From Hormiphora californensis (lineage: Eukaryota; Ctenophora; Tentaculata; Cydippida; Pleurobrachiidae), in NCBI GenBank assembly GCA_020137815.1, contig CM035354.1, positions 4,189,342 through 4,253,341 of the forward strand: DNA of 64,000 nt, given 5' to 3'. The notes below the pieces were generated by a model that made no database searches, was not told the origin of the DNA, and saw nothing but the letters and a program-made list of their open reading frames with translations. Of the stretch, positions 10,121 through 22,310 are shown piece after piece. Both the position numbers and the translations under genes were made by a program. Numbering within the stretch: the stretch's first letter is position 1; each line of letters begins with the position of its first letter.

Positions 10121-11913
10121 TCACTGAGAATCATTCGTAACCATGGTTTCCGGGATGCAGACAGGTTGTTCGTTGCTGCCCTGGCTTGGTCGACTGAACA
10201 TTCGCTGTAATTCGAGCTGACTTCCGGCGGCTGACTTGAGTCGAGAGAACTGTCTGCTCACTGTGGGGGAGGGGTAGTTGAGAATTTCAAGTTGGGTGTT
10301 GCAGTAGTCCCTACACACATGCACACAAACCTACCCCTGTCAAAACTGTCTCGAGCACGCGTCTTCGCTTGGGCGACCTGGCTCCTGACAGTATGCACTA
10401 GAGAAATAAAAAGTGGGGGAGCATTGGGGGATATTTCATATTTCATATTTTAACTTGTGTTGAGTTAAATGGGTAGTAGGACTTAATAAATTTTAACCAC
10501 CTTCTCGATCACTCAAGCTACAAGGGAGAGGGAGAACATCTTGATCAAGATGTTCTCCCTAGCTCCCTTGCAGTAGTACTAGTAAACTACTACTAAACTA
10601 CTTTTGCGGCTATTATAGAGTGTAACATCTTACGTTGTGCTATCAGCTAACGTACAACTATCCGATTGGGTTTAGTTTTGTATTTATACCAAATTAGATT
10701 TATAAAATTTGCTAATGTCACCCCCCAATCCCCGTACCTGAGCTCACGATGGAGGACTTCTGTGAGTGTAAGTAGCTCCTGATACTGGCCATTCTAATGG
10801 GGTAGAGCCACGGGTTGAATGTCGGTCCCAGGAATATCAGAGCTCGGCTTATCAGTATGAATTCCTGCAGAGTTATAGTTTGAAACATCATACTTGATGT
10901 AGTTTACTGAATGCGCTGAGATTACTATTAGTAAACCTAAAATAGCGCTGCGGTCCAGGTGCAATTCATCCTGGTCACTCTACATGCATATCAACATGTA
11001 TTGGGTGGTTTAAACGCGAAAAGCAATTATACCGGTTATAGTTCCTTTTTTCTAATTCTCCCTCTCTCTCTCTCTCTCCTCTCCTTTATTTTCTCTGCTC
11101 TTCCCTCCCGTTTCTCTCTCTCTTCTCCTCTCGTTTGGCTTTTTTCATTTGCCTTTTTTCATTTGTCTCCTTACCACAGCAGTTTGAGTAGCATATTAAA
11201 TATTCAGGACTACCCTTGGATTCATGCCCCAAATGAACTTTTTTAGTAGGTGCCAATCGAGCATTTGTCTCATCCCGGACAGTCTGGCGGCGCTCAGATT
11301 GGGTCATGGGGCCGCCAGACGTAGTCAGATCCGGTCAGAGCATTGACCCGGCCCTATTCTCAGACCTGACAGGACAGATCTCGCTTACCTCGGAGGTATC
11401 GCGGTGAATAAAACGGTTGTGTATCTGGTAGTATCGGTAGGGGAGAGTCGAGGCGATAATCAGGATGGCTTGCCCTGTTGAAACAAGACAGTTTGTCTTG
11501 ATACTTCGTTGTGCCCTATAAGGAGAGAGAGTTATTTTCAGTAGTTCGCCCATAGGGGGGGGGGGGGAACAGTCGTGCCTCAGGTTCAGGTGAGAAATCA
11601 GGAGTAAATTGCCAAGACCTGATCTGATTCAGGTCTCGGCAATATTACTGTTTTCCCCATATAGGCCATGACTATGTAATGAGCAACTTATGGAGTACGT
11701 TCCATTGAATAATTCCATAAAGTAGTAACTTTTCTTGATTAATAAAAAACTTACCCCTGAAATCGTTTTTTATCTCAAAGTTTGAATGTGAAAACTGTTA
11801 TACGTTTGCTATAATTTTCGTACGTGGTCGGTCGATTCGAAGGTCGAACAACGTTATAGTAGAGATTTAATGAACTTTTCGGAGAAAGAGAGGGAGAGAG
11901 AGAGAGAGAGAGG

Positions 11914-11954
<41 letters not shown>

Positions 11955-12070
11955 TAGACTCTCGCGTCTTCTGACTCTCTCGCTCTCTCTCGCTCTCTGA
12001 TCTCTCTTTCTCACTCTCTCTCTCTCTCTCTCCCTCTCTCTTCTCTCTTCTCCTCTCTCTTCTCTATCCT

Positions 12071-12119
<49 letters not shown>

Positions 12120-13974
12120 ACTCTCTCTCTCTCTCTCTCTCTCGTTTTGCTTCATTTCCAGGAGACTCCCTGTGTCTCGCCACCATTACTTAGATAGTAT
12201 TTTCCACCTGATATAACTATTTCTCTTGTAAAATGACAATAAGGTTTTGTATTATTAACAACTAAGTAAGCTTAAATTTTGTTTAAGGATGCTAGCTCCG
12301 CGATGATGTTGCGTTGACACTATTCCTCGCAACGGCTTCCGCGATGGATAGGAACCAATCCTTACGAGATTACGAGATTCACTTTTGTAACGCTGTTATA
12401 GTGTCCATGTCACACTCACTCTGTCTCTAATGTCTCTAATATGTCTCTAATATGTCTCTAATATGTCTCTAATATAAGTTATAACTCACTCTGTCTTGCG
12501 TTCCTCCGTGTTATGGAATCTCTTGCTGCTTTCCAATATCCGCGAGATAGTCAGAAGGTTGGTGATAACCAGCGCCAACACAGCCAACCCCATGGTAAGG
12601 GGCACGAATATGTTCTCCCAGTTTTTAACGGCGTCGCCACTCCCGGCCAGGTATCAGATTTGCTATCAAATGCCAACTCACACGCTGTAAAAAAGAGAAG
12701 GGGTTTTAGATCATGATTTATTAAAATTAGAGATTAATTTCCCGTTTAGTCTTACGATTATTATATGTACGGGGTGGTATAAACTTAAAGTTCGGGGATT
12801 TGAATTGTCCACAGCGCCTCAAAGGGGGTATGTAGTATGCTGGTATGCAAATGAACAATGCAATATGTTCTTCGGATTTGAATCAATCAACACTATACAC
12901 CCAAGTGCTAGTGTTGAAGGATTTAATTGCGAAGTGTGCAATGTGTAGATTCCTCACTCGTAGTTTATGTCAGGAAATTATTAATACCCAAGCTGAGGGG
13001 AAAAAAGGTACAAAATCTTCGCCCCCACCACTTACACATGAAAAGCTTGCTGATTGAAACTGCAGTTGTTCCATTTCTAAAGACCGTCCTGGAGCATTTG
13101 AATGACTCGGTCCCCAGGGCACCCAGTGCCACTATATAGGGGACTATCATAGCAAGGAATGGGATCACAGTGCATGTTATCGCAGCCACCACCGTCTTCC
13201 AGGGCTTGATGGAGAAGGAGTATTGGAGTGGCAGGTAGATGTGGCCAGCCCTGTCCGTGCAAATAGCCACTACCAGGAGGAGTTGAACCCACACAATGTA
13301 GTCCAAAATGATATTTACCATCGCCCTGAGGGGAAGAGGTGTTAGTAACACCTGGGGATATCGCCCTGAGGGGAAGAGGTGTTAGTAACATCTGGGGACC
13401 GGATATCACCCTGAGGGGAAGAGGTGTTAGTAACATCTGGGGTTATCGCCCTGAGGGGAAGTGATATTGCGCTGAGGGGAGGTGTTGTCGCCCCGAGGGG
13501 TGATTTGAAAGAATTTTCGAGACTTACTGGTTATAGAATCCGTTTCGGAGGGTCTCTGCAGTTTCAAAGTCAGATGTTGTAAAACATATTGCAGCGGGAA
13601 TGCCAACCAAAATCACCATGACAACATCCAATACCGACAAATACAAGCAAAACAGGTTGGATTGGAAGAAGGGGTGCTCCAGAATCCTCCGTATGTTCCG
13701 GATCACCGCGTAGAAACAACTCACATTTCCGAGGAGGGTCCCAAGAACCGGCAAACCAAATAAACGAACCGAGAAGATGGAGTTCAGGTTCTGTCCAGTT
13801 TTGGTCTGACACAGGTTCGGGAGTGGAGATAGGTTGGGTCGATGTGATGTTGGAATATGCACCAGTCGTGGAATAACCGCCTGACGTGAAGTTGGATTGA
13901 CCGTCAGTCATGTTGTCAGGAAGAACCGGCCCCTCGCTGAAGGCATTGTAACTGGGAATCCCGCTTGTTACCAT
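10121..13974 (-). CDS. GPCR-C: class A rhodopsin-like receptor with apparent frameshifts
   Basis: Six exons: 13974-13528, 13325-13036, 12684-12490, 11515-11389, 10864-10738 and 10260-10121. The N-terminus carries four N-glycosylation sequons (NMT, NFT, NIT, NWT). TM1 has the conserved GN. TM2 has the Leu-Asp pair in LSVLDVVMV. TM3 ends TDRAGHIYLPLQY (DRY variant). TM6 has TLPYRYY. TM7 has NPWLYP (NPxxY). A Ser/Gln-rich tail follows. Exon 1 changes frame near 13,780-13,800 and exon 3 near 12,640-12,650. In both cases the exon length disagrees by one base with the flanking intron phases, so either the assembly has base errors or the gene is decaying. The exon 2 acceptor sits in a tandem array (13321-13500). 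Ligand unknown. Confidence 0.75.
10521..10571. repeat. Hairpin with a perfect 30 bp palindrome core
   Basis: 10530-10559 is a perfect palindrome centred on TTGATCAA. Flanking CAAGGGAG and CTCCCTTG extend the stem with a small bulge. It lies in the intron between GPCR-C exons 5 and 6. Confidence 0.85.
11881..12143. repeat. Mixed (GA)n / (CT)n microsatellite
   Basis: Two opposed purine and pyrimidine blocks (AG-rich to about 11950, CT-rich afterwards) form a loose inverted structure inside the GPCR-C intron between exons 3 and 4. Open frames across it are low-complexity artefacts. Confidence 0.85.
13321..13500 (-). repeat. ~40-45 bp tandem array of splice acceptors at GPCR-C exon 2
   Basis: There are about three full and three partial units. 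In transcript orientation each contains GTTACTAACACC, a C/T tract, CCCCTCAG and the first exon bases GGCGAT. The copy next to 13325 gives the open frame. TACTAAC inside the unit resembles a branch-point sequence, so branch point, tract and AG seem to be repeated together. Confidence 0.8.
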
Positions 13975-14101
13975 AGTAGTCCTGTAGGGAGATGGTAAGG
14001 GACCAACTTACAAAAGTACCCGGGTATGCAGATGGGAAATATTTTGGACAAGAAATGGTGACAAGAAGTTTAGTCGTACGTTTTAGTGCGGGCTTCCTTC
14101 C

Positions 14102-14154
<53 letters not shown>

Positions 14155-14217
14155 AGATGGAGAGAGAGTGAGAGAAGAGGATAGGAGAGAAAGAGAGAGA
14201 GAAAGAGATAGAGAGTG

Positions 14218-14256
<39 letters not shown>

Positions 14257-15210
14257 TGAGAGAGTGAGAGATGTCGGGAATCCTGCTAAAGGATCTATCA
14301 CTGACCATTGACACACAGTAACGCATGCAATGAGATAGTTCTTGGACAACACAATTGATGGCTTCGCTATATGGACCTTTGACCGAGTTCCTGCAGTACA
14401 CACATATGTACACAGGGACATGGAGACAAAGATACATAAAGAGTTGGAGATAAGGTGGAGACAAAGATCAGCTATAATTATAAAAAGACAACACAAATAT
14501 TGACGGTAAAATAGTGAGCCACGACCTTTGTCATATGATTATGTCCCAATACGACTACGTGCAGAGATTATTCCGACCTGTCCAGACCGTACCCGGACAA
14601 TATGCGGTTTGCTCAGCGTTTGGTCTAGGGACCAACTTACAAAAAAAGAACCCGGGTATGTTAACCACAAGTACTCGATAAAGGCAAGCATGGCACAACG
14701 AAGAAGATTCTCTCTAAGATTAAGGCATTATAAATACACTGAAATGAAATCCAATCACAGTGTATCGTTGGTGATGACGCAGCTGCAAGTGTATTATGGG
14801 TGACTGCGTCAACAAAGCTTTGGTGAATGCGTCACCAAAGTGACCAAAATGCGTAACCAATCCTCCAAGTGCACCGCTAAGCTCACCTTATGCCCAGCAA
14901 GAGCATGTAAAACGTTTCAAATGCAGTATTAAGGACTGGGAATCCCAATATTCCCCTAATCGTGTTCCATCGTGTTCCATATGCTACAAAGACCAGGCCG
15001 CTCAATTAGTAAAACTTGTAACATCTGGCTCCTGATTTATGAACCGTGCTATTTTATCCCGCTCAGTGCCCACGCCCATCATGCTCCAGCTAGCAGGCAC
15101 CGCGCAGACCAAGCCAGAGTGGAACCACTTAATTAAATATTTTATAAAGGAGCACTTCTATCGTGCACTAAAGGAAAGGCTTCGTATGACGACATGGAAT
15201 GATGACAGCA
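13975..15210. other. Region upstream of GPCR-C, with (GA)n at 14100-14275
   Basis: It should contain the GPCR-C promoter and 5' leader. A long (GA)n/(CT)n microsatellite with interruptions fills 14100-14275. The phrase GGGACCAACTTACAAAA occurs twice (about 14005 and 14630) as a short direct repeat. I see no supported gene. Confidence 0.5.
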
Positions 15211-16696
15211 CACGGTGTCCCTTAAGGAGGTGAAACCTCGACTAGATAAAGTTTTTTGGAGACCGGACCTAGGTTACGTATTTTTGACCGAGGAATCCGA
15301 AAAACATAAAATTAAAATCGAAAACGTAGCGGTTTTTGCGTAAAACGGCAAAAACTGTCATTTTTCAGCGATTTTCGATTTTTACGCTTTCTAGAGATTT
15401 AAAAAATATTTCCTTACAAGATATGATCTTGTGCTTCTAGACTAATAAAATACAATCGATTTGCTACAAATTGGTCCCGGGTTTGTGTGATTTGGTCAAA
15501 AGCTCTCTTTACTGTGGCCCATCAAAGATGGCCACTCTGTAAATACGTTTTTGGCTCCTGTGGCCGCAGATGTAAACCAAAAGAAGATTTATTATACACC
15601 AAAATTTGCGTCTTCTGAAGGCGAACAACCTGGTTTTTACGAAATTTGATTTCATGCAGGCGTTCAAAAATTACAGCCGAAAAACTGGTACAGTGGATTT
15701 CGGAAATACCCCTACTTCAACAAACCCTAATCCAGATAAGATTTCGAAAAATATACATCTTCATACATGAAAATGAAGCTCAGACAAATGCCAACGTGAT
15801 GCAAAAAACGGGAAGTGTGTAACTTATTTCGTTTAGAAGCTATAGCGAAAATAAAAGTGCTTGTATTTGCCTTGAAAACACCCTCTAAAAACCATACTTT
15901 CAGACAATTTCTGACAATTTCAAACAAATTCTGTCCACAGGGGACTAAGTTGTTGCACTGGAGGTTACATTTTATTCGTATTGCATTTTTAGACAGATTT
16001 GCTATTTTTCAGGGCTTTTAGAGGATGTTTTCAAGGCAAATACAAGCACTTTTATTTTCGCTATAGCTTCTAAACGAAATAAGTTACACACTTCCCGTTT
16101 TTTGCATCACGTTGGCATTTGTCTGAGCTTCATTTTCATGTATGAAGATATATATTTTTCGAAATCTTATCTGGATTAGGGTTTGTTGAAGTAGGGGTAT
16201 TTCCGAAATCCACTGTACCAGTTTTTCGGCTGTAATTTTTGAACGCCTGCATGAAATCAAATTTCGTAAAAACCAGGTTGTTCGCCTTTAGAAGACGCAA
16301 ATTTTGGTGTATAATAAATCTTCTTTTGGTTTACATCTGCGGCCACAGGAGCCAAAAACGTATTTGCAGAGTGGCCATCTTTGATGGGCCACAGTAAAGA
16401 GAGCTTTTGACCAAATCACACAAACCCGGAACCAATTTGTAGCAAATCGATTGTATTTTATTAGTCTAGAAGCACAAGATCATATCTTGTAAGGAAATAT
16501 TTTTAAAATCTCTAGAAAGCGTAAAAAGTCGAAAATCGCTGAAAAATGACAGTTTTTGCCATTTTACGCAAAAACCGCTACGTTTTCGATTTTAATTTTA
16601 TGTTTTTCGGATTCCTCGGTCAAAAATACGTAACCTAGGTCCGGTCTCCAAAAAACTTTATCTAGTCGAGGTTTCACCTCCTTAAGGGACACCGTG
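15211..16696. mobile_element. 1.49 kb fold-back transposon with 4 bp target duplication
   Basis: Arms 15211-15890 and 16016-16696 are almost perfect reverse complements (about 680 bp each), separated by a 125 bp spacer. The termini read CACGGTGTCCCTTAAGGAGG and its complement. AGCA stands directly outside both ends, consistent with a 4 bp target-site duplication. There is no transposase frame. The CAC terminus with a 4 bp duplication resembles CACTA/Chapaev-type elements, which is inference only. High arm identity suggests recent movement. Confidence 0.85.
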
Positions 16697-17949
16697 AGCA
16701 GTTACAATTTCTGAACCATTTCAAAGGTGACCCCTCCCGTGCACAACCTATTAGAAGCTGCAAAACAATGAGTCTCTGCACTCGCTACGGCAAAGTTTAG
16801 CATAAGTAAATGATCATTAGACATTGTTTGCTATAAACCACTTCAATTGAACCACAAACACACCCTCCCTCCACCATTTAGCAGCAGTACAAACTGTAAC
16901 GTCAAACGTGCCCTGCTGCTACTGTATCAGACTAGCCAAATTAATAATTATAAACACACGCCGTAACAATATCAGGAACAATATACCCATGTTAAAAACT
17001 TAGATCGATTAGGATCGATTATATCTTATAGGTTTATAGGATACAGCTGGTCTGAGGGTCACCTTATAAAACATATCATGCACTACAGATCTGTGTGTAT
17101 GTAGGGTGCATGATGGGTTTCATCTTTACAAATTACAAACTTCAAGTTAAAGGAAACCGAGATATGTTCATGTTAAGCAAAGCAGAGCTGTTCGTAATAA
17201 ACCACCCTAATGCTGCCTACAATTTCATTTATACTGTCACCTGTCATAGCTTCAATAGTCATAACACTGTGGAATCGATAGCAGAGGTAGTCTGCTGCAG
17301 CAGCTAGACATGAAAAATAAACATAAAAATAAACATAAAATGAAACTGAGTAGACGTGAGTGCCAAGTAACATGGGTTTTGCTTTGGTGAACAAAACACC
17401 TAGATCTGTGACCAGGATGACCGCAGCGCCGAGCCGAGAAGGCACTGGGGGCAAACAAGGACATTGGAAGTTTCGTAGTTTCACAAATGCACTAGGGCCC
17501 CAATATAGCCTTCGGTGACACTAAGGACGTGGAGAGGTCGCGTGAAAAAAAGTAACAAAAAAGAGATCAGTACGGATAATCATACTCATAGAGGTAAGGG
17601 GTATCATGAGGAGAGATAGCAAACACCTGTCCGAATTCAACAGAATACTATTGACCAGAAGTAGTAGTAGTAACTAACTTACTTTAGTTAGTCACGTGGC
17701 AGAACTATAGTGTGCCACGTACCGTGTTACTCCAAAATAATAAAGAGAAGTTAAAAAGATACTTCAGCTAACTTATTCAAGAAGTCGTATTAGTTACTAA
17801 TTCTAGTTACTGACTAGTTTTTACTTATGCTTTTGGAATAATACTGCACATGCCACGCCCGAAAGCTACATCACTACAACGTGACTAACTGTGACTGGTG
17901 AAAGAGACCCTCAACAGTAAAACGTATAGCGGCAGATCTCCCTGACATA
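16697..17949. other. Intergenic; one weak open frame on minus strand
   Basis: A 103-codon minus-strand frame (17484-17173) has hydrophobic stretches and a CCCCCAG just upstream, but I find no partner exon or family motif. I treat it as unproven. The rest is AT-rich with short direct repeats such as AATAAACATAAA at about 17316-17340. Confidence 0.35.
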
Positions 17950-19093
17950 GTTCTCAAGATTAAATTACACTAAATTTAAATAATGTTTTTAAAAATTTTT
18001 GGGTTTTAAAAGGGGGCCGGGGGCCCAAAAACATATGATCGATTATGCATAGGGCCCCTTTTCTAACAAACCCAAATTGGAAACCAGAAGTTCATGTTAA
18101 CAACAGATTTTGGGAAAAAAAAAAAACCCCTGCCAATTCAAATACTTAAAATTTTAAATAGTATAACTTTTGGAAAAGGGGGGCAAAAATTTTAAAAAAA
18201 ATAAAAATAAAATAAAAAAAACTGGTCCAAAAAAAGGTTTTTTTTAAAAACCCCTTTTTTTTTTCCCCCCGGGGAAAAGGCACGGGGGCAAAAAAAAACG
18301 TTTTTCCCAAAATGGGGGCCCAAACCTTGGTAACCGACTAAGGGGAAAAAAAGTAACAAAAAAATAAAATTTTCCCCCATGGGGGTTTTAAGGTTTAAAA
18401 AAATTAATTCAAAATTTTTCCCCAAAAGTTTAACTAATTTTTTTTTCCCCGGGCAAACAAGGGGCCACCCCCCCCAAAAAAATAAAAGAAATTTAAAAAA
18501 TTTTCCCTAACAAAAAGATTTTTTCAATTTCTAGTTACACTTTTTTTTTTTTTTAAAAAAACCCCTCCAAACCCCTTAAAAACCCCCAAAAAGGGGGGGA
18601 AAAACCCCCCAAAAAAAAACGAAGCAGATCTCCCTAATTTTTTCGTTAAATTTTTTCTTTTCCTAAAATTTTCTCCCCTTTGAAAATTTTTTTTTTTTCC
18701 CTTTTTATCTTTTGGGGGGAAAAAATTTTTTATCCCCCCACCCCAAAAAAACCCCCAATAAATTTTCCCCCAAAATCTTTCTCCCAAAACCCCTTCGAGT
18801 TTTTTGTCCCCCCTTTTGCAGACCAACAAACCTTTTTTTCCTTCTTTTTTCCCCTTAAAACCCCTTTTTCCCAAACCCCGAATCTTGAAATGGCCCGGGG
18901 GGAAAACCAGTGACAAAAAACGTTCGATTTTTTTTAAAAAGGGGGGTTTTTGCGACCCCCCCGGAAAAAAACCCCTCCCTTTTTTTTAACCATTTAATTA
19001 ACCTCCGGGCCTTTTGTTTTTCACCTCCCCCGGTGAATTTTCCCAAAACCCCCCCAAATCCTTTAAAAACCGCCCGAAACACCCTACCCCCCC

Positions 19094-19145
<52 letters not shown>

Positions 19146-22100
19146 TTAAAAAATTTTTTTTTTTTTTTTTTTTTTTAAAAAAACCCCCATTTTTTTTTTT
19201 TTTTTTTTTTTTTCTTCTTTTATTTGTCACCCCCCCCCCCATCATGTGAACCCCCAGACAAATTTTCCCCCCCCCAGAAAAAGGGGAGGGGGGGCGGGGG
19301 TAAACCCCGGGAATTAAAACTGGGGTAGTTGAGATAACCTTTTAAAAATCCGTTAAATTTTTTAAAAACGAAAGCCAAAAACCCCCCTCCCTTTTTCATG
19401 CAACTGTTCCCCCCTCCCACTGAAAAGAAAATAAGAAAATTTTTAATGGGAAATTTTTTAAAGGGCAAATTAAGAAAAAACCCAAAAACAGGGTGGGAAA
19501 ACGTCCCATTAGAAAAAAAAAGGGGGGGGGGGGGGGGGGGGAAAAAAAGGGGGGGGTGGGGGGGGGGGGGGGTTTTTTTTCCTTCCTTTTTTCCCCCCCC
19601 CTTTTTTTTTTTTTCCCCGGGTCTCCCTCCCCCCCTTCCAAAAAATTTTTTTTTTTTTAAAAAAAAAAAAAAGAGGAGAAAGAGAAAGGGGAAAAAAAAT
19701 TTTGGGTTTTTTTTCCCCCCCCTTTTTTCTTGGGTTCCCCCCTAGGTCTTTCTTGTTTTGGGGCCGGGGCCCCTTTTTTTCCCCCCCTTTCCTTTTCCCC
19801 GCCCAAAATTTTTTCCCCCCGGGGGAAAACAAGAAAAAGCCGGGCGGGGCCAAAAAAAGGGCCCCCTTTTTAACTTTTCAAATTTTGGTTTTTTTTTGTG
19901 GGCCCTTTTAAGGGTTTTGGCTTTTTTCCCCTTTTGTTTTGAGTTTTTTTTGGAAAAAGGTTTTTTTTTGGCCGAGAGGGGGGGCGAAGGAGGGGGGAAG
20001 AGGGTTGGAAAAGGATTTTTGGGGGGGGGGGGGGAAAAAAAAAAAAAATAAGGGGGGGTGGGGCAGGGGTTTTAAAAGGGGGCCTCGGTTTTATCTCTTA
20101 CTTCTTTAAAACCCCCAAAAAAAAAAACCCCCCCAAAAAAACTTTTCCCCCTTGATTTAAATTAGGGGGGAGGAAAGGAATATTGGAAAAAAGCAGAGAG
20201 AGTGAAGGGGAGGGGAGAAAGGAGAAGAGAGAGAGGAAGGAGGGAGTTTTGAGAGCGGCGGGGGATTTTTTCCCGAGCGGCGCGAGGAAGCCGCCCTTTT
20301 TGGGGCCCCTTTTCCCCCTTCCCCCCCGGTTTTTGGGGGGCCCCCGCCTGTTGGGGAGGGGAAGAGAGACCCGAAAAGAAAAGGGGAAAACTGCAATTTA
20401 AAGGGAAAAGGCCCCAAAAAAAAAACTATGACTGTCAAAAGGGGCCCCCTGTGAAAGAGGCCCTGCAGCTGCCGAGGTCCTAAAGATAAAATGGAAAGGG
20501 CTTCCTTTGGGGGCCCCCGGGCCCTCTGAGCGCACTGAGAAACAAATTTGGGGATTGGGGCCCCCCATCAGGGGAAAGGGGGGATAGACTGAAGGGGGGG
20601 ACCAAAAAACCCGGGCAAGGGGTTAGCCGAGAAACAGGGGATTAAAAAAGATAGAAAACCCTTTACCTTAAAGTTGTATCCTTAATTTTTTGCATTTTTC
20701 TGGGCGTACCTGAAAAAAAAATGGGGGTTTGGGGGGGCTATAATGGTTCCCCCTCGGGAGTTGTGCCCCGGTATGTACAAAAAGGGGGTTAACCCGGTTG
20801 TGGTAAGGGCACCTGAAAAATGATAGATATTCCGGGCCGGAAAAAAAAATTTTTAAGCGGGTCAGGATAACTGAAGGCCTCAGATTTAAAAGGGCCAAAA
20901 CCTATCCTAACCCCCCAACCCAAATACAAAAAAATGCCCAAAACCCAAAAAAAATACCCCTAAAAAAAACTGCGATCGACAAACCCCAAATTTTTTAAAT
21001 CCCAAACTGCCCCCAACCCCCCAGACTTTCCCCGCGATGAAACCCAGGACAGGGGAAAGGGCCCCTTTAAATCAACACGCTTTCCCGTGACCCCCGGGCC
21101 CCCCAAAAACAAAACCACCACACCCACACCAGAAGGCTTTGGGACAAAACCAGGGAAAAAGGGGGAGATAAAGGGACTAAATAAAACTATAAAGTAGAAT
21201 CCCAACCGGGTGGTGAAATATAATAAAAATCCATAAATAAAACTAAATAATTTTAAACCAAATGACAAAACATAAGAAAAACCTTTTTAAAAAAAACTGA
21301 AAAATGGGTGTTTGCAACAACAAAAAATTTTTTTCTTTTATCATTTTTTTAAAAAAAAAACCACTTTTCAAAAGGGGGAGGGCCCGAAACCCCAACACCC
21401 CCCTTAAAACCTTTTTAATGGTTCTCTCTCAAATTAAACAAAACAAAAAAAAGGGGAAACCCCAAAATTCCTGCGAAACAAAAAACAAAAAAACTCACCC
21501 TCAGCCCAAACCAAAAAATTAAAACCAATTCTACCAGCACAAACAAAAACCCCCTTCTGCACCTCGAGTGGAGGTCCGTTCTCTCCCCAAGGCCCCTTTT
21601 GGGTGTGGGGAAAAACTTAACCCTGAAATCGAGGGAAAGGGCCCCGCCCCTCTGTTCAGCAGGTGGGCGAAAAAACCCCCATAAAATCCCCTTTATATTT
21701 CTCCACCTACACCTTTTTTTTTCACCCCCTCAACAAGAAAAAAAACCCCTACGGACAGGGATGCCTTCGTCAGTCATTTTCCAAAAAGCCCCAAATTTTA
21801 GGTTTGTATTTGTTGCAAAACTAGATGCCGATTTCCATCACACATACACAACGTATAATAAACCCATATAATAAACTCATTCTGTGAACTCTGCATATGT
21901 ATCTGAGATTGGGACAATTATAATTGTCCCAATATTTGGAACTAGAACTATCAAAAAAAAGGGCCACGGGTTACCCCCCCCCTCCCACGGGTTACCAAAA
22001 GGGAAATGCCCAATTTTTTATTCATGTCTATCTGGGACCCTTAAATAAAACTTTAATTCATAAAATATCTTGATAAATAGCAAACGTGGCTTCATCCAAT

Positions 22101-22310
22101 CGTGTTGGGGTTCTTTTTGAAAAGGGAGGTGTATGAAAGGGGAAAAAAAAAAGAGAGGGGGCCAGAAAGAGGGGGAAAAAGGGAAAAAGGGGGGGAAGCG
22201 GGAGAGTCCCTGGTCCGGTTTGGAGGGGGGGCCCGGGGGGCCCCCCTGGGGGTAAAAATGGGGAGCGAAGGGGGGGAAAAGACAATTGGGACGGAATAAA
22301 CTATGGGGGC
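17950..22310. other. Very low-quality sequence block
   Basis: Homopolymer blocks of A, C, G and T (for example long T-runs at 19100-19215 and G/C-runs at 19520-19600) replace normal sequence. Complexity returns gradually at both ends. This looks like over-extended or poorly called read ends and not biology. Many open frames here encode Phe/Pro/Lys/Gly runs and should be ignored. A cleaner island at 21750-21960 contains a perfect 26 bp palindrome (21908-21933). Confidence 0.85.

Noticed and set aside
17173-17484. 103-codon minus-strand frame with hydrophobic stretches
   Set aside because: One CCCCCAG upstream and no partner exon or motif; not enough to call a gene.
18192-22299. Dozens of Phe/Pro/Gly/Lys-rich open frames
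   Set aside because: They lie in homopolymer noise, and codons change with run length.
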